A DNA stretch of 64,000 nt from Clostridium chromiireducens (GTDB lineage Bacteria; Bacillota; Clostridia; Clostridiales; Clostridiaceae). Shown piece after piece: positions 29,446 through 40,377 of this stretch (position 1 is its first letter; each line of letters starts with the position of its first letter). The translations under genes and the position numbers were made by a program. The stretch spans positions 1 through 64,000 of the forward strand of contig NZ_MZGT01000001.1 in NCBI RefSeq assembly GCF_002029255.1. Reading direction: 5' to 3'. The notes under the pieces were generated by a model. That model did not search any database, was not told the DNA's origin, and saw only the letters and a list, made by a program, of their open reading frames with translations.

Positions 29446-29520
29446 TACTGGAAATAATATAAAAAAACGGCTAGTTATGATTGTTAACAGTCCGCTAATT
29501 AGTTTGGGAGGTGTAAATAC

Positions 29521-30150
29521 ATGAAAAAAGCTATAATTGGAAAGAAAATAGGAATGACACAAATTTTTGATGAAAAAGGTAAGGTGATTCCTGTAACTGT
29601 AGTAGAAGCTGGCCCATGTGTTGTTGTTCAGAAGAAAACATTAGAAAATGATGGATATGAAGCAATACAAGTTGGTTTCGATGAAATAAGAGAAAAGTTA
29701 GCTAATAAGCCAAGAAAAGGTCATTTTGCAAAGGCAGGAGCTACTTTAAGAAGAACTCTTAAAGAATTTAGATTTGACGATATAAGTCAATATGAAGTTG
29801 GTAATGAAATAAAAGCTGATGTATTTGAAACAGGTGAAAAGGTTGATGTATCTGCAGTATCTAAGGGAAAGGGCTTCCAAGGATCAATTAAGAGATGGAA
29901 TCAACAAAGAGGACCTATGACTCACGGTTCTAAGTTCCATAGAGCACCAGGTTCAATGGGAGCTTCATCAGATCCGTCAAGAACATTCAAGAACAAGAGA
30001 ATGCCAGGACATATGGGATCTGTTAATACAACAGTACTTAATTTAGAAGTTGTTAAAGTAATAGCTGAAAAGAATTTAATACTAATTAAGGGTGGAATCC
30101 CAGGACCTAACAAGGGTACAGTAGTAATTAAAAATACAGTTAGAGCTTAA
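29521..30150 (+). CDS. rplC: 50S ribosomal protein L3
   Basis: L3 is an early-assembly protein whose long loop reaches the peptidyl-transferase centre. The 209-residue protein begins [17 protein letters not shown] and carries the central loop ([20 protein letters not shown]) that contacts 23S rRNA. Linezolid and tiamulin resistance mutations map to this loop in other species. GGGAGGTG precedes ATG 29521. rplD begins 26 bases downstream. Confidence 0.97.
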   Translation: MKKAIIGKKIGMTQIFDEKGKVIPVTVVEAGPCVVVQKKTLENDGYEAIQVGFDEIREKLANKPRKGHFAKAGATLRRTLKEFRFDDISQYEVGNEIKADVFETGEKVDVSAVSKGKGFQGSIKRWNQQRGPMTHGSKFHRAPGSMGASSDPSRTFKNKRMPGHMGSVNTTVLNLEVVKVIAEKNLILIKGGIPGPNKGTVVIKNTVRA

Positions 30151-30176
30151 TTTCTTTAGAGAAAGGAGGAAATAAA

Positions 30177-30797
30177 ATGCCTACAGTAGGAGTATTTAAT
30201 AAAGAAGGAAATAAAGTTGCAGATATGGAGTTAAATGAAAGTGTATTTGCAGCAGAAATTAATGAAAATGCGTTACATCAAGTAGTAGTTGCATTATTAG
30301 CTAACAAAAGACAAGGAACTCAATCAGCTAAAACTAGATCTGAAGTTAGAGGAGGCGGAATTAAGCCTTGGAGACAAAAGGGTACTGGAAGAGCAAGACA
30401 AGGTTCTATCAGATCACCACAATGGATCAAAGGTGGTATTGTATTCGCACCAAAACCAAGAGACTATAGAGTTTCAATTCCAAAAAGCATGAGAAAGGTT
30501 GCTATGAAATCTGCTTTAACTAGCAAGGTTCAAGATAATCAAATGATAGTTCTTGATTCATTAAATTTCGAAGCACCAAAAACTAAAAATGTAGTAGAAA
30601 TGCTAAAAGCTTTAGAAGCAAATAAAGCGTTAATCATAACTGCAGAATCAAATGAAGTAGTTTATAAATCAGCAAGAAATATTCAAGGAATAAGTGTTAT
30701 TCCAGCAAACAACATCAATGTATATGATTTGTTAAAATATGAGAAATTAATCATAACTAAAGATGCTGTATCAAAAATTGAGGAGGTGTACGCATAA
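30177..30797 (+). CDS. rplD: 50S ribosomal protein L4
   Basis: L4 lines the exit tunnel with its extended loop ([20 protein letters not shown]). In gammaproteobacteria it also represses the S10 operon. The 206-residue length is normal. AAAGGAGG precedes ATG 30177. The stop codon overlaps the rplW start (TAATG), indicating translational coupling. L4 is one candidate ligand for the structured leader before rpsJ, but that is only an analogy. Confidence 0.97.
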   Translation: MPTVGVFNKEGNKVADMELNESVFAAEINENALHQVVVALLANKRQGTQSAKTRSEVRGGGIKPWRQKGTGRARQGSIRSPQWIKGGIVFAPKPRDYRVSIPKSMRKVAMKSALTSKVQDNQMIVLDSLNFEAPKTKNVVEMLKALEANKALIITAESNEVVYKSARNIQGISVIPANNINVYDLLKYEKLIITKDAVSKIEEVYA

Positions 30798-31093
30798 TGA
30801 AATTAACTAGCCATGATATAATAAGAAAGCCAATTATAACTGAAAAGAGTATGGCGTCTATGGCCGACAAAAGGTACACTTTCATAGTTCATGCTGATGC
30901 TAATAAATCTCAAATAAAGAGAGCAGTAGAAGAAGTTTTTAATGTGAAAGTTGAATCAGTTAATACTATTAACGGCTTAGGTAAGACTAAGAGAGTGGGC
31001 GTACATGTAGGTAAGAGATCAGACTATAAGAAAGCTATCATTACATTAACTGAAGAAAGCAATGGAATTGAATTCTTTGAAGGAATGCAATAG
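30797..31093 (+). CDS. rplW: 50S ribosomal protein L23
   Basis: L23 surrounds the tunnel exit and docks trigger factor and SRP. The 98-residue protein shows [28 protein letters not shown] and [13 protein letters not shown]. The start codon shares a base with the rplD stop. A GAGGTG ribosome-binding site lies inside the end of rplD. A small TGGTG/CACCA hairpin (31114-31128) separates it from rplB. Confidence 0.97.
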   Translation: MKLTSHDIIRKPIITEKSMASMADKRYTFIVHADANKSQIKRAVEEVFNVKVESVNTINGLGKTKRVGVHVGKRSDYKKAIITLTEESNGIEFFEGMQ

Positions 31094-31157
31094 TAGTACA
31101 ATAAAGCCATTATTGGTGATAAACACCAGAGAAGCTTGAAGAAGGAGGGAATTTTAA

Positions 31158-31991
31158 ATGGCAGTTAAAAAGTTTAACCCTATTACACCATCAAGAAGAC
31201 AAATGACTATGCCAACTTTTGAAGAAATAACTTCACAAGAACCAGAAAAGTCACTTCTTGTTGCATTAAAGAGTAAAGCGGGTAGAAATGCTCAAGGTAA
31301 AATTACTGTTAGACATCGTGGCGGCGGTGTTAAGAGAAAATATAGAATAATAGATTTCAAGAGAAATAAAGATGAAGTTCCAGCAAAGGTTGCAACTATA
31401 GAATATGATCCAAACAGATCAGCATATATAGCGCTAGTTATATATAGTGATGGAGAAAAGAGATACATTCTTGCACCAGCAGGTTTAAAAGTTGGAGATG
31501 TAGTAGAATCTGGAGTTAATGCAGATATTAAACCAGGAAATGCTCTTCCATTAAAGAATATACCAGTAGGTACTGTTATTCATAATGTAGAATTACAAAG
31601 AGGTAAAGGTGGTCAATTAGTTAGAGCGGCAGGTGGATCAGCTCAATTAATGGCTAAAGAAGGAGATTATGCAACTCTTAGATTACCATCAGGTGAAATG
31701 AGATATGTAAGAATCGAATGTAGAGCTACAATAGGAACACTTTCTAATGCAACAAACGATATAGTTAATATCGGTAAAGCTGGTAGAAAGAGACATATGG
31801 GATGGAGACCAACAGTTAGAGGATCTGTAATGAACCCTAATGATCACCCTCACGGTGGTGGTGAAGGTAAATCTCCAGTTGGTAGACCAAGTCCAGTTAC
31901 TCCATGGGGTAAACCAGCACTTGGATACAAAACTAGAAAAACTAAGAAATATTCAGATAAATTTATTATCAAAGATAGAAGAGCTAAATAG
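31158..31991 (+). CDS. rplB: 50S ribosomal protein L2
   Basis: L2 bridges the subunits and supports the peptidyl-transferase centre. The 277-residue protein has [12 protein letters not shown], the SH3-like domain and the C-terminal [20 protein letters not shown] segment carrying the conserved histidine. AAGGAGGG precedes ATG 31158. It lies between rplW and rpsS in the canonical order. Confidence 0.98.
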   Translation: MAVKKFNPITPSRRQMTMPTFEEITSQEPEKSLLVALKSKAGRNAQGKITVRHRGGGVKRKYRIIDFKRNKDEVPAKVATIEYDPNRSAYIALVIYSDGEKRYILAPAGLKVGDVVESGVNADIKPGNALPLKNIPVGTVIHNVELQRGKGGQLVRAAGGSAQLMAKEGDYATLRLPSGEMRYVRIECRATIGTLSNATNDIVNIGKAGRKRHMGWRPTVRGSVMNPNDHPHGGGEGKSPVGRPSPVTPWGKPALGYKTRKTKKYSDKFIIKDRRAK

Positions 31992-32056
31992 TTTGAGGAG
32001 AATAGTAAGTTCTCTTCAAAGCTTAGAGCTCAGTGTTTAGGAAGGGAGGCATATTA

Positions 32057-32329
32057 GTGAGTAGATCAACAAAGAAAGCACCTTTTATTCATGAAGGACT
32101 TTTTAAGAAGATAGAAGAAATGAATAGCAATGGAGAAAAAAAGGTTGTAAAGACTTGGTCAAGAAGTTCAACAATTTTTCCACAATTCATAGGACACACA
32201 ATTGCAGTTCATGATGGAAGAAAGCACGTACCAGTATATATATCAGAAGATATGGTTGGCCATAAGTTAGGTGAATTTGTATTAACTAGAACTTATAAAG
32301 GTCATGACGATAAAACATCAAAAAGATAG
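32057..32329 (+). CDS. rpsS: 30S ribosomal protein S19
   Basis: S19 is a 30S head protein contacting S13 and A-site tRNA. The family N terminus [10 protein letters not shown] fixes the start at GTG 32057, with GAAGGGAGG upstream; the eight-codon in-frame extension before it is not coding. The product is 90 residues and includes [18 protein letters not shown]. rplV follows after 20 bases. Confidence 0.96.
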   Translation: MSRSTKKAPFIHEGLFKKIEEMNSNGEKKVVKTWSRSSTIFPQFIGHTIAVHDGRKHVPVYISEDMVGHKLGEFVLTRTYKGHDDKTSKR

Positions 32330-32349
32330 CCTGGAAAGGAGGATCATAA

Positions 32350-32685
32350 ATGGAAGCTAGAGCTATAGCAAAATATATTAGAATGTCTCCAACAAAGGTA
32401 GGAGTAATTCTTAATTTAATAAGAGGAAAACAAGTTAATGAAGCTTTTGCTATTTTACAATATACTCCAAGAGAAGCAGCAGTTGTAATAAACAAAGTTT
32501 TAAAATCAGCAGTTGCTAATGCAGAAAATAATATGGAATTAAACGCTGATAACTTATATGTTTCAGAATGTTTCGTTGGTCAAGGGTCAACATTAAAGAG
32601 ATTCCAACCTCATGCTCAAGGTAGAGCATTCAAAATCTTAAAGAAAACAAGCAATATAACAGTAGTTGTTAAAGAAAGAGCTTAG
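32350..32685 (+). CDS. rplV: 50S ribosomal protein L22
   Basis: L22 has a globular domain on the ribosome surface and a beta-hairpin lining the exit tunnel, where macrolide resistance changes occur. The 111-residue protein includes the family stretch [17 protein letters not shown] and the hairpin near [27 protein letters not shown] precedes ATG 32350. Confidence 0.97.
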   Translation: MEARAIAKYIRMSPTKVGVILNLIRGKQVNEAFAILQYTPREAAVVINKVLKSAVANAENNMELNADNLYVSECFVGQGSTLKRFQPHAQGRAFKILKKTSNITVVVKERA

Positions 32686-32708
32686 TTTATAAAAGGAGGG
32701 AAAAGTAA

Positions 32709-33374
32709 GTGGGTCAAAAAGTAAATCCTCATGGCCTTAGAGTAGGTGTTATCAAAGGATGGGACGCAAAATGGTATGCTAATAAGAAAAATTTTGCTGA
32801 TAATCTTATAGAAGATAACAAAATTAGAAAATTTGTTAAAAAAGAACTTTTTTCAGCAGGTATTTCTAGAATAGAAATTGAAAGAGCTGCTAAGAGAGTT
32901 AAATTAAATATACACACAGCAAAACCTGGTGTTATTATAGGAAAAGGTGGATCAGGAATCGAAGCTTTAAAGAATAAATTAACTCAATTTGTTGAAGGTA
33001 AGAATATCTTAATAAATATAGTTGAAGTTAAAAGCGCAGAGGCTGATGCACAATTAATGGCTGAAAACATTGCTGCACAATTAGAAAAAAGAATTTCATT
33101 CAGAAGAGCAATGAAACAAACAATGCAAAGAGCTATGAAACACGGAATAAAAGGTGTAAAAACTGCATGTTCTGGTAGATTAGGTGGAGCTGAAATAGCA
33201 AGAACTGAACATTATCATGAAGGAACAATTCCACTACAAACATTAAGAGCTGATATTGATTATGGATTTGCTGAAGCAGATACAACATACGGAAAAATCG
33301 GAGTTAAGGTTTGGGTTTATAATGGAGAAGTTCTTCCAACTAAGAAAGTAGAAAAGGAAGAGGCTAACGCATAG
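32709..33374 (+). CDS. rpsC: 30S ribosomal protein S3
   Basis: S3 lies at the mRNA entry channel and contributes to helicase activity. The 221-residue protein starts [20 protein letters not shown], has the KH type II motif ([14 protein letters not shown]), and ends in the conserved C-terminal domain ([16 protein letters not shown]). The start is GTG 32709 after AAAGGAGGG. rplP follows after 17 bases. Confidence 0.97.
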   Translation: MGQKVNPHGLRVGVIKGWDAKWYANKKNFADNLIEDNKIRKFVKKELFSAGISRIEIERAAKRVKLNIHTAKPGVIIGKGGSGIEALKNKLTQFVEGKNILINIVEVKSAEADAQLMAENIAAQLEKRISFRRAMKQTMQRAMKHGIKGVKTACSGRLGGAEIARTEHYHEGTIPLQTLRADIDYGFAEADTTYGKIGVKVWVYNGEVLPTKKVEKEEANA

Positions 33375-33391
33375 GAAAGGAGGAATAGATC

Positions 33392-33826
33392 ATGTTAATG
33401 CCTAAAAGGGTAAAACATCGTAAGGTGCAACGTGGTAGAATGAAAGGTAAGGCAACAAGAGGTAATTTCTTAGCTTATGGAGATTACGGAATTCAAGCAT
33501 TAACTTGTGGCTGGATTACAAGTAATCAAATTGAATCTGCCAGAATTGCTATCAATAGATACATTAAAAGAGGTGGAAAACTTTGGATAAAGATTTTCCC
33601 GGATAAACCAGTTACAGAAAAGCCAGCTGAAACAAGAATGGGTTCAGGTAAAGGATCACCAGAATATTGGGTTGCAGTAGTTAAACCGGGTAGAATTCTG
33701 TTTGAATTATCAGGAGTACCAGAAGTAACTGCAAGAGAAGCAATGAGACTTGCTTCACATAAACTTCCTGTAAAGACAAAATTTGTTTCAAAAAGAGATT
33801 TTGAGGAAATGGGTGGTGAAGAATAA
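33392..33826 (+). CDS. rplP: 50S ribosomal protein L16
   Basis: L16 organises the A-site side of the 50S subunit. The 144-residue protein begins [19 protein letters not shown], the exact family start, so ATG 33392 is used with its AAAGGAGG. It contains the [17 protein letters not shown] segment. Its stop overlaps the rpmC start by one base. Confidence 0.97.
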
Positions 33827-34038
33827 TGAAGGCTAGAGAATTAAAAGAATTGAAATCAAGCAATCCTCAAGATTTAACAGTAAAGTTGGGCGATCTTAAA
33901 GCAGAATTATTTAACTTAAGATTTCAATTAGCTACAGGACAATTAGAAAATCCAATGAGAATAAGAGAAGTTAAGAAATCTATAGCCCAAATAAAAACCA
34001 TCTTAAGAGAAGAAGAATTAAAAGCATTGGAACAATAA
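33826..34038 (+). CDS. rpmC: 50S ribosomal protein L29
   Basis: L29 is a small helical protein near the tunnel exit, next to L23. The 70-residue product has [20 protein letters not shown] and a charged C-terminal helix typical of the family. Its ATG shares a base with the rplP stop (TAATG), so translation is probably coupled. rpsQ follows after 22 bases. Confidence 0.96.
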
Positions 34039-34060
34039 AATTGGAAGGAGGTAAGCCCTA

Positions 34061-34315
34061 ATGGAAAGATCATTAAGAAAGAAAAGAATTGGTAGGGTTG
34101 TTTCTGATAAAATGGAAAAGACTATTGTAGTAGCTGTTGAAACTAAGGTTAGACATCCGTTATATGGAAAAACAGTTAATAAGACTACAAAGTTTAAAGT
34201 ACATGATGAAAATAATGAAGCTAAAATTAATGATAGAGTATCAATCATGGAAACTAGACCTTTATCTAAAGATAAGAGATGGAGACTTGTTGAAATAGTT
34301 GAAAAAGCTAAATAG
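34061..34315 (+). CDS. rpsQ: 30S ribosomal protein S17
   Basis: S17 is an OB-fold protein of early 30S assembly. The 84-residue protein has [21 protein letters not shown] and [25 protein letters not shown] precedes ATG 34061. It sits in canonical order between rpmC and rplN. Confidence 0.97.
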   Translation: MERSLRKKRIGRVVSDKMEKTIVVAVETKVRHPLYGKTVNKTTKFKVHDENNEAKINDRVSIMETRPLSKDKRWRLVEIVEKAK

Positions 34316-34343
34316 GCTTTAAAACTGAAAGGAGGGTAATTTA

Positions 34344-34712
34344 ATGATACAACAACAAACCTTATTAAAGGTTGCAGATAATTCAGGTGCAAAAGAAATT
34401 ATGTGTATCAGAGTCTTAGGCGGATCTAAAAGAAAGTTTGGTAATATCGGTGATGTTATAGTTGCTAGCGTTAAAAGTGCAACACCAGGTGGAGTTGTTA
34501 AAAAAGGTGATGTTATAAAGGCAGTTGTAGTTAGATCAGTAAGAGGCGTAAGAAGAGCCGATGGTTCATACATTAAATTTGACGAAAACGCAGCGGTTAT
34601 AATTAAAGACGATAAACAACCAAGAGGAACTCGTATCTTTGGACCTGTTGCTAGGGAGCTAAGAGATAAGGAATTTACCAAAATTCTATCATTAGCACCA
34701 GAAGTTCTATAA
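34344..34712 (+). CDS. rplN: 50S ribosomal protein L14
   Basis: L14 sits at the subunit interface, where it contacts 16S rRNA and where RsfS binds. The 122-residue protein begins [20 protein letters not shown] and includes [20 protein letters not shown] precedes ATG 34344. It is the first gene of the spc section in the classical division, but no promoter or terminator separates it from rpsQ here. Confidence 0.97.
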   Translation: MIQQQTLLKVADNSGAKEIMCIRVLGGSKRKFGNIGDVIVASVKSATPGGVVKKGDVIKAVVVRSVRGVRRADGSYIKFDENAAVIIKDDKQPRGTRIFGPVARELRDKEFTKILSLAPEVL

Positions 34713-34727
34713 GAGGAGGTGGCCAAC

Positions 34728-35042
34728 TTGAAGATACATGTAAGAAAGAATGATACAGTTATTGTTATATCTGGTAAAGATAAAGGCAAAACTGGTGAAG
34801 TGTTAAAAGCATATCCAAAGACAGGAAAGATTCTTGTTCAAGGAGTTAATATAGTAAAGAAACATCAAAAAGCTAATAAGGGTCAAGTTGAAAGCGCTAT
34901 AATTGAAAAAGAAGCGGCAATCAACAGCTCAAAAGTTATGTTATATTGTAACAAATGTAAGAATGCAACTAGAATCCAAAATGAGATTTTAGCTGACGGC
35001 ACTAAAGTTAGAAAATGTAAGAAGTGTGGAGAAACATTCTAG
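34728..35042 (+). CDS. rplX: 50S ribosomal protein L24
   Basis: L24 initiates 50S assembly through its KOW domain (MKIHVRKNDTVIVISGKDKG). I chose TTG 34728: the family N terminus begins here and GAGGAGG lies seven bases upstream. An in-frame GTG at 34719 would overlap that ribosome-binding site. The product is 104 residues. The C terminus has two CxxC pairs (YCNKCKNAT, KCKKCGETF), indicating a zinc ribbon seen in a subset of L24 proteins. Confidence 0.94.
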   Translation: MKIHVRKNDTVIVISGKDKGKTGEVLKAYPKTGKILVQGVNIVKKHQKANKGQVESAIIEKEAAINSSKVMLYCNKCKNATRIQNEILADGTKVRKCKKCGETF

Positions 35043-35064
35043 AATTTGAAAGGAGGTAACTAAT

Positions 35065-35604
35065 ATGACAAGACTTCAAGAAAAATATCAAAAAGAAGTA
35101 ATTCCAGCGATGATTGAGAAGTTCGGATACAAAAACATAATGGAAGTTCCGAAGTTGGAAAAAATCGTAATAAACATGGGAGTTGGAGAAGCTAAAGAGA
35201 ACCAAAAAGTTCTTGAATCAGCAGTTAATGACTTAACTTTAATTGCAGGTCAAAAACCTGTATTAACAAGAGCTAAGAAATCTGTAGCAAACTTCAAAAT
35301 TAGAGAGAACATGGCATTAGGATGCAAAGTTACACTAAGAAAAGCTCAAATGTTTGAATTTGCAGATAAGCTAATGAGCATTGCATTACCAAGAGTTAGA
35401 GACTTCAGAGGAGTTTCAAGCAAGGCTTTCGATGGTAGAGGTAATTATTCATTAGGAATAAAAGAACAATTAATATTCCCAGAAATAGAATATGATAAGA
35501 TAGATAAAGTTAGAGGAATGGATATAATCTTCGTTACTTCAGCTAACACAGACGAAGAAGCTAGGGAATTATTAAGATTCCTTGGAATGCCATTCGCTCA
35601 ATAA
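35065..35604 (+). CDS. rplE: 50S ribosomal protein L5
   Basis: L5 binds 5S rRNA in the central protuberance. The 179-residue protein shows [40 protein letters not shown] and the C-terminal [27 protein letters not shown] precedes ATG 35065. rpsN begins 16 bases after its stop codon. Confidence 0.97.
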   Translation: MTRLQEKYQKEVIPAMIEKFGYKNIMEVPKLEKIVINMGVGEAKENQKVLESAVNDLTLIAGQKPVLTRAKKSVANFKIRENMALGCKVTLRKAQMFEFADKLMSIALPRVRDFRGVSSKAFDGRGNYSLGIKEQLIFPEIEYDKIDKVRGMDIIFVTSANTDEEARELLRFLGMPFAQ

Positions 35605-35620
35605 TAAGGAGGGAAACACA

Positions 35621-35806
35621 TTGGCACGTAAGGCTATTATTGAAAAGTGGAGCAAAACTCCTAAATTTAAAACTCAAGCTTATACAAGATGTAGAATATG
35701 TGGAAGACCACATGCGGTATTAAAGAAATATGGAGTATGCCGTATTTGTTTTAGAGAGCTTGCTTATAAGGGCGAAATTCCAGGTTGTAGAAAAGCAAGT
35801 TGGTAG
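35621..35806 (+). CDS. rpsN: 30S ribosomal protein S14, zinc-binding type
   Basis: This is the short type-Z S14: 61 residues with Cys24, Cys27, Cys40 and Cys43 forming a zinc knuckle. Start TTG 35621 follows AAGGAGGG and matches the family start (ARKAIIEKW); the upstream in-frame extension overlaps the end of rplE and is not coding. S14 sits in the 30S head near S3 and S10. Confidence 0.96.
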   Translation: MARKAIIEKWSKTPKFKTQAYTRCRICGRPHAVLKKYGVCRICFRELAYKGEIPGCRKASW

Positions 35807-35838
35807 TATATACAATGTAACGAAAGGAGGCACATTAA

Positions 35839-36237
35839 ATGGTTATGACAGATCCTATAGCAGATTTATTAACTCGTGTAAGAAATGCTAATGCTGTAAG
35901 ACATGAAGTGGTAGAGGTACCTTCTTCAAATGTAAAGAAGGAAATTGCAAATATATTATTACAAGAGGGTTATATAAAAGAAATTAATGAATATAACGAT
36001 GGAGTTGTTCCTATGTTAAGATTATCTCTTAAATATGGAGCTAATAAAGAAAGAGTTATAACTGGTATTAAGAGAATTTCTAAGCCAGGATTAAGAGTTT
36101 ATTGTAAGAAAGATGAAGTACCAAAGGTTCTTAATGGATTAGGTATTGCTGTTGTTTCAACTTCAAATGGAATAATGGTAGATAGAGAAGCTAGAAAGAA
36201 CAGTTTAGGTGGAGAAGTAATCTGCTACGTTTGGTAA
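35839..36237 (+). CDS. rpsH: 30S ribosomal protein S8
   Basis: S8 is a primary 16S rRNA-binding protein, and in E. coli it is the repressor of the spc operon. The 132-residue protein begins [20 protein letters not shown] and ends [17 protein letters not shown] precedes ATG 35839. A 9-bp hairpin (36262-36270 with 36276-36284) lies between this gene and rplF; whether it is an S8 target is unknown. Confidence 0.97.
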   Translation: MVMTDPIADLLTRVRNANAVRHEVVEVPSSNVKKEIANILLQEGYIKEINEYNDGVVPMLRLSLKYGANKERVITGIKRISKPGLRVYCKKDEVPKVLNGLGIAVVSTSNGIMVDREARKNSLGGEVICYVW

Positions 36238-36261
36238 GATTTCAGATAAATTAAACTAAAT

Positions 36262-36284
36262 AAAATTGCAGAAAATGCAATTTT
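36262..36284 (+). other. rpsH-rplF intercistronic hairpin
   Basis: AAAATTGCA (36262-36270) pairs exactly with TGCAATTTT (36276-36284) around GAAAA. It ends 24 bases before the rplF start. With no U-tract it is unlikely to terminate; it may affect mRNA stability or rplF translation. Confidence 0.45.
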
Positions 36285-36307
36285 GAAATAATATAGGAGG
36301 TGCAATT

Positions 36308-36850
36308 ATGTCAAGAGTAGGTAGATTACCAATAGCTATCCCTTCTGATGTAACTGTTACTGTAACACCAGACAACGTTGTTACAGTTAAGGGACCAAAA
36401 GGCGAACTAGTTAAAACTATGCACAAAGATATTAGCATAGCTGTTGAAAACAATGAAGTAATTGTTACTAGACATAGTGAACAAAAAGATCACAGAGCTC
36501 TTCATGGTTTAACAAGAGCATTAATTAATAATATGGTAATTGGAGTTAAACAAGGTTACCAAAAGACATTAGATTTAGTTGGTGTTGGTTATAGAGCTCA
36601 ATTACAAGGAAAGAAACTTGTGATGAACCTTGGATATTCACATCCAGTTGAAATTGAACCTATTGACGGAATCACATTTGAGACTCCAGCTGCAACTAGA
36701 GTAATAGTAAGCGGAATCGACAAAGAAAAAGTTGGATTTGCAGCAGCAGATATAAGAAAATGGAGAGTACCAGAACCATACAAGGGTAAAGGTATTAAAT
36801 ACGAAAATGAAGTGATCAGACGTAAAGAAGGTAAGACTGGTAAGAAATAA
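36308..36850 (+). CDS. rplF: 50S ribosomal protein L6
   Basis: L6 is a two-domain protein near the sarcin-ricin loop and factor-binding site. The 180-residue protein starts [18 protein letters not shown] and ends with the conserved [30 protein letters not shown] precedes ATG 36308. rplR follows after a short gap. Confidence 0.97.
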   Translation: MSRVGRLPIAIPSDVTVTVTPDNVVTVKGPKGELVKTMHKDISIAVENNEVIVTRHSEQKDHRALHGLTRALINNMVIGVKQGYQKTLDLVGVGYRAQLQGKKLVMNLGYSHPVEIEPIDGITFETPAATRVIVSGIDKEKVGFAAADIRKWRVPEPYKGKGIKYENEVIRRKEGKTGKK

Positions 36851-36868
36851 TAGAAAGGAGTGAGTTTT

Positions 36869-37228
36869 ATGTTCAAGAAGGTAGACAAAAAGGCGAGCAG
36901 AGAAAAACGTCACCTTAGAGTTCGTAAAAAAGTTTTTGGTACTGCGGAAAGACCAAGACTTTCAGTTTTTAAGAGTGAAAAGAATATTTATGCACAAGTT
37001 ATTGATGATATAAATGGTGTAACAATAGTAGCTGCTTCAAGTTTAGATAAAGATTTTGCTGCTAAAGGCGGGAATAAAGAAGGTGCTAAACTAGTTGGAG
37101 AAGCAATAGCTAAAAGAGCTATAGAAAAAGGAATTGATGCAGTGGTATTTGATAGAGGCGGATACATATATCACGGAAGAATTCAAGAATTAGCACAAGC
37201 AGCTAGAGAAGCAGGCTTGAAATTCTAA
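36869..37228 (+). CDS. rplR: 50S ribosomal protein L18
   Basis: L18 binds 5S rRNA together with L5. I chose ATG 36869 because AAAGGAG lies just upstream; an in-frame GTG at 36860 would sit on that ribosome-binding site. The product is 119 residues with [20 protein letters not shown] and the C-terminal [20 protein letters not shown]. Confidence 0.96.
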   Translation: MFKKVDKKASREKRHLRVRKKVFGTAERPRLSVFKSEKNIYAQVIDDINGVTIVAASSLDKDFAAKGGNKEGAKLVGEAIAKRAIEKGIDAVVFDRGGYIYHGRIQELAQAAREAGLKF

Positions 37229-37247
37229 TAAACAAGGAGGGAAATAA

Positions 37248-37745
37248 ATGAGAATCGATCCTAGTACACTAGACCTTAAAGAAAAGGTTGTTTTCATAAA
37301 CAGAGTTACTAAGGTTGTTAAGGGTGGTAGAAACTTCAGATTCAGTGCTCTAGTTGTTGTCGGAGACGAGAACGGACACGTTGGTGTTGGAACTGGTAAA
37401 TCTATTGAAATCCCAGAAGCAATAAAAAAAGGTATAGAAGATGCTAAGAAAAACTTAGTAAGCGTTGCAATGGTAGGAACAACAATTCCTCACCAAGTTA
37501 ATGGTAAATTTGGAACTTCAAACGTTCTAATTATGCCAGCTAAAGAAGGTACAGGAGTTATTGCTGGAGGTCCAGCAAGATCAGTACTTGAATTAGCAGG
37601 ATTAAAGGATGTTAGAGCTAAATCATTAGGTTCAAACAATCCAAACAACATGGTAAATGCTACAATAAACGGATTAGCTAGTTTAAGAACAGCTGAAGAT
37701 ATCGCTAAATTAAGAGGCAAATCTGTAGAAGAAATATTAGGTTAG
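37248..37745 (+). CDS. rpsE: 30S ribosomal protein S5
   Basis: S5 lies near the decoding centre and influences accuracy; spectinomycin resistance maps to its N-terminal loop. The 165-residue protein has [22 protein letters not shown] and the double-stranded-RNA-binding-like fold. AAGGAGGG precedes ATG 37248. rpmD begins 11 bases downstream. Confidence 0.97.
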   Translation: MRIDPSTLDLKEKVVFINRVTKVVKGGRNFRFSALVVVGDENGHVGVGTGKSIEIPEAIKKGIEDAKKNLVSVAMVGTTIPHQVNGKFGTSNVLIMPAKEGTGVIAGGPARSVLELAGLKDVRAKSLGSNNPNNMVNATINGLASLRTAEDIAKLRGKSVEEILG

Positions 37746-37756
37746 GAGGTATTGCA

Positions 37757-37936
37757 ATGGCTAAATTAAGAGTTACATTAGTAAAGAGCTTAATAGGTAG
37801 AAAGAAAGACCATATCGCTACTGCAAACGCTCTTGGACTTAAGAAAATAGGAAAAACAGTAGAACCTGAGGCAACACCTCAAGTACAAGGTATGATAAAA
37901 AAGATAGAATATCTATTAAAAGTAGAAGAAGTATAA
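37757..37936 (+). CDS. rpmD: 50S ribosomal protein L30
   Basis: The 59-residue protein begins [20 protein letters not shown] and contains [20 protein letters not shown], the ferredoxin-like L30 signature. AGGAGGT lies just before ATG 37757. It is located between rpsE and rplO, its standard place in bacteria that have L30. Confidence 0.96.
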   Translation: MAKLRVTLVKSLIGRKKDHIATANALGLKKIGKTVEPEATPQVQGMIKKIEYLLKVEEV

Positions 37937-37957
37937 AAATAAGGAGGTGCACTGAAT

Positions 37958-38398
37958 ATGAAACTTCACGAATTAAAACCAGCAGCAGGTAGCAAGAAAG
38001 CACCTAAAAGAATTGGTAGAGGTACTGGTTCTGGCTTAGGAAGAAATGCTGGTAAAGGTGAAAAAGGTCAAAATGCAAGATCAGGTGGTGGCGTAAGACC
38101 TGGTTTTGAAGGCGGTCAAATGCCTTTATATAGAAGACTTCCTAAGAGAGGTTTTACAAACATTTTTGCAAAGAAGATTGTTAGCATAAATCTTGACAGA
38201 TTAAATATCTTTGAAAATGGTACAGAAGTTACTCCAGAATTATTACTTGAAAGAAGAGTTGTAAGTAAGGTTCTAGACGGAGTAAAGATTCTTGGAAACG
38301 GAACATTAGAAAAAAGCTTAACGGTTAAAGGATGTAAGTTCTCTAAGTCTGCTATAGAAAAGATTGAGGCAGCTGGGGGAAAAGTTGAGGTGATGTAA
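37958..38398 (+). CDS. rplO: 50S ribosomal protein L15
   Basis: L15 is a late-assembly 50S protein with a long glycine-rich N-terminal extension. The 146-residue protein shows [20 protein letters not shown] and [29 protein letters not shown] precedes ATG 37958. secY starts one base after its stop, so their translation is tightly linked. Confidence 0.97.
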   Translation: MKLHELKPAAGSKKAPKRIGRGTGSGLGRNAGKGEKGQNARSGGGVRPGFEGGQMPLYRRLPKRGFTNIFAKKIVSINLDRLNIFENGTEVTPELLLERRVVSKVLDGVKILGNGTLEKSLTVKGCKFSKSAIEKIEAAGGKVEVM

Positions 38399-38399
38399 A

Positions 38400-39701
38400 G
38401 TGCTTCAAACTCTACGTAATGCATTCAAGGTTCCTGAACTTAGAAAAAAGATTTTATGGACGATATTACTAGTTGCAATTTTCAGGATGGGAAGTCATGT
38501 TCCTCTTCCTGGAATTAACTCTGACTATTTGAAAAATCTGTCTCAATCTGGAGGACTATTAGGATTTTATGATATGCTTTCAGGGGGCGCATTTAGTAGA
38601 TCCAGTATTTTAGCATTAGGAGTTATGCCATATATTAACGCATCAATTATAATTCAACTATTAACTGTTGCTATACCGCAACTAGAGCAGCTTTCAAAAG
38701 AAGGCGATACTGGTAGAAAGAAAATACAAAATGCAACACGTTATGTATCTCTTGGAATTGCATTCATATTAGCGTATGGAATTTATGCAACAATTTCAAG
38801 TAGTGGAGCAACAGCTGGATTAAATTCAATTCAAAAAGTTATTATTGTTTTTGCTTTAGTAGTTGGAACAACATTCTGTATGTGGTTAGGAGATCGAATC
38901 ACAGTTAAAGGTATTGGAAATGGGACGTCTATATTAATATTTGTTAATATAATTTCAAGAGTTCCAACAACAATCGGATCAATGCTTACACTTAAGGAAG
39001 CAGGAAGTGCAAGTATTATAGAAATTGTATTATTTGGAGTATTTGCTGTACTGTTGCTTGCCACTATATTATATTTTTCTTTGTCCGAAAGAAGAGTACC
39101 TGTGCAATATGCAGGTAAATTCGCTTCAGGGAATAGTAATATGGTAAAAGCACAATCAACAACACACATCCCATTAAGTATAATTGGATCTGCTGTTCTT
39201 GCGATTATATTTTCTATGTCAGTAATGGAATTTCCAAAAACAATTGCAACATTATTTGGTGGAATTGGAGAAGGTCAAAAAGAGTGGGCAAAATGGATAC
39301 TGACAAATCCTACATCTATATTCAACCAGAGAAGTTGGATGTATGTAGTGTTATATGCAGTACTTACCTTATTCTTTAATTGGTTTTATACTCAAATCAC
39401 ATTTAAACCAGATGAAATGTCTGAGAATTTGCATAAATCTGCAGGATTTGTGCCAGGTGTAAGACCAGGAGAAGAGACTACAGTATTTTTTGAAAGGGTG
39501 CTTAATAGAGTATCTTTTATTGGAGGGATATTAGCAGCAGTTTTAGCTGTAACTCCAGTTTTAGTTCAAAATTATACGCAATTTCAAAATATAGCTTTTT
39601 CAGGAACTGGATTATTAATTGTTATAAATGTTGCATTAGATTTTACAAGAAAAGTGGAGTCACAAATGGTGGTTAGACACTATAAGGGATTTCTTAAATA
39701 G
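38400..39701 (+). CDS. secY: Preprotein translocase subunit SecY
   Basis: SecY forms the protein-conducting channel in the cytoplasmic membrane. At 433 residues with about ten hydrophobic helices, it contains GIGNGTSILIFVNI and the cytoplasmic loop region ending RHYKGFLK. The start is GTG 38400 behind GAGGTGATG within the end of rplO. SecE, its partner, lies in the rpmG operon of this window. Confidence 0.97.
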   Translation: MLQTLRNAFKVPELRKKILWTILLVAIFRMGSHVPLPGINSDYLKNLSQSGGLLGFYDMLSGGAFSRSSILALGVMPYINASIIIQLLTVAIPQLEQLSKEGDTGRKKIQNATRYVSLGIAFILAYGIYATISSSGATAGLNSIQKVIIVFALVVGTTFCMWLGDRITVKGIGNGTSILIFVNIISRVPTTIGSMLTLKEAGSASIIEIVLFGVFAVLLLATILYFSLSERRVPVQYAGKFASGNSNMVKAQSTTHIPLSIIGSAVLAIIFSMSVMEFPKTIATLFGGIGEGQKEWAKWILTNPTSIFNQRSWMYVVLYAVLTLFFNWFYTQITFKPDEMSENLHKSAGFVPGVRPGEETTVFFERVLNRVSFIGGILAAVLAVTPVLVQNYTQFQNIAFSGTGLLIVINVALDFTRKVESQMVVRHYKGFLK

Positions 39702-39726
39702 ATTAGAATAAATGGAGATGAAGCCA

Positions 39727-40377
39727 GTGAAGATAGTATTACTAGGTCCTCCTGGAGCTGGAAAGGGAACACAGGCTAAATCGATCAGTAATAAATATTC
39801 AATACCACACATTTCTACGGGAGATATTTTTAGAAAAAATATTTCTGAAAACACTCCTTTAGGAATAGAGGCAAAAGGTTATATAGATAACGGTCAGCTA
39901 GTTCCTGATGAAGTAACTATTAACATGGTTAAAGATAGGCTACAGCAGGATGATTGTAATGCTGGATATTTATTAGATGGTTTTCCTAGAACTGTGGCTC
40001 AGGCTGATGCTCTTAACAGCTTTCTTATAGAGAGAGGCGAACAATTAGATACTGCATTATTAATAAAGGTACCTAATGAGTTTATCTTAGAAAGAATGAC
40101 TGGTAGAAGAGTATGTCCATCTTGCGGAGCAAGTTATCATGTTAAATTTAATCCTCCAACTCATGAAGGAAAATGTGCTTTGTGTGGAAGCGAAGTTATA
40201 CAAAGAAAAGACGATACAGTTGAAACTGTAAAGGAAAGACTTGATGTATATCAAAGAGAAACACAACCACTAATTGAATTCTACAGCGATAAACACTTGC
40301 TATCAGAAGTAGATGGAACGAAAGCTATTAATGAAGTTTTCAGAGGAATATGCGAAATGTTGGGGAACAACAAATAA
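39727..40377 (+). CDS. adk: Adenylate kinase
   Basis: Adk interconverts ATP+AMP and 2 ADP. GTG 39727 matches the usual N terminus ([16 protein letters not shown]) with GGAGA eight bases upstream; an in-frame ATG at 39712 overlaps that ribosome-binding site. The product is 216 residues, the long form. The lid (about residues 128-155) carries four cysteines (CPSC, CALC), indicating a structural zinc site. The stop overlaps the map start by one base. Confidence 0.96.
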   Translation: MKIVLLGPPGAGKGTQAKSISNKYSIPHISTGDIFRKNISENTPLGIEAKGYIDNGQLVPDEVTINMVKDRLQQDDCNAGYLLDGFPRTVAQADALNSFLIERGEQLDTALLIKVPNEFILERMTGRRVCPSCGASYHVKFNPPTHEGKCALCGSEVIQRKDDTVETVKERLDVYQRETQPLIEFYSDKHLLSEVDGTKAINEVFRGICEMLGNNK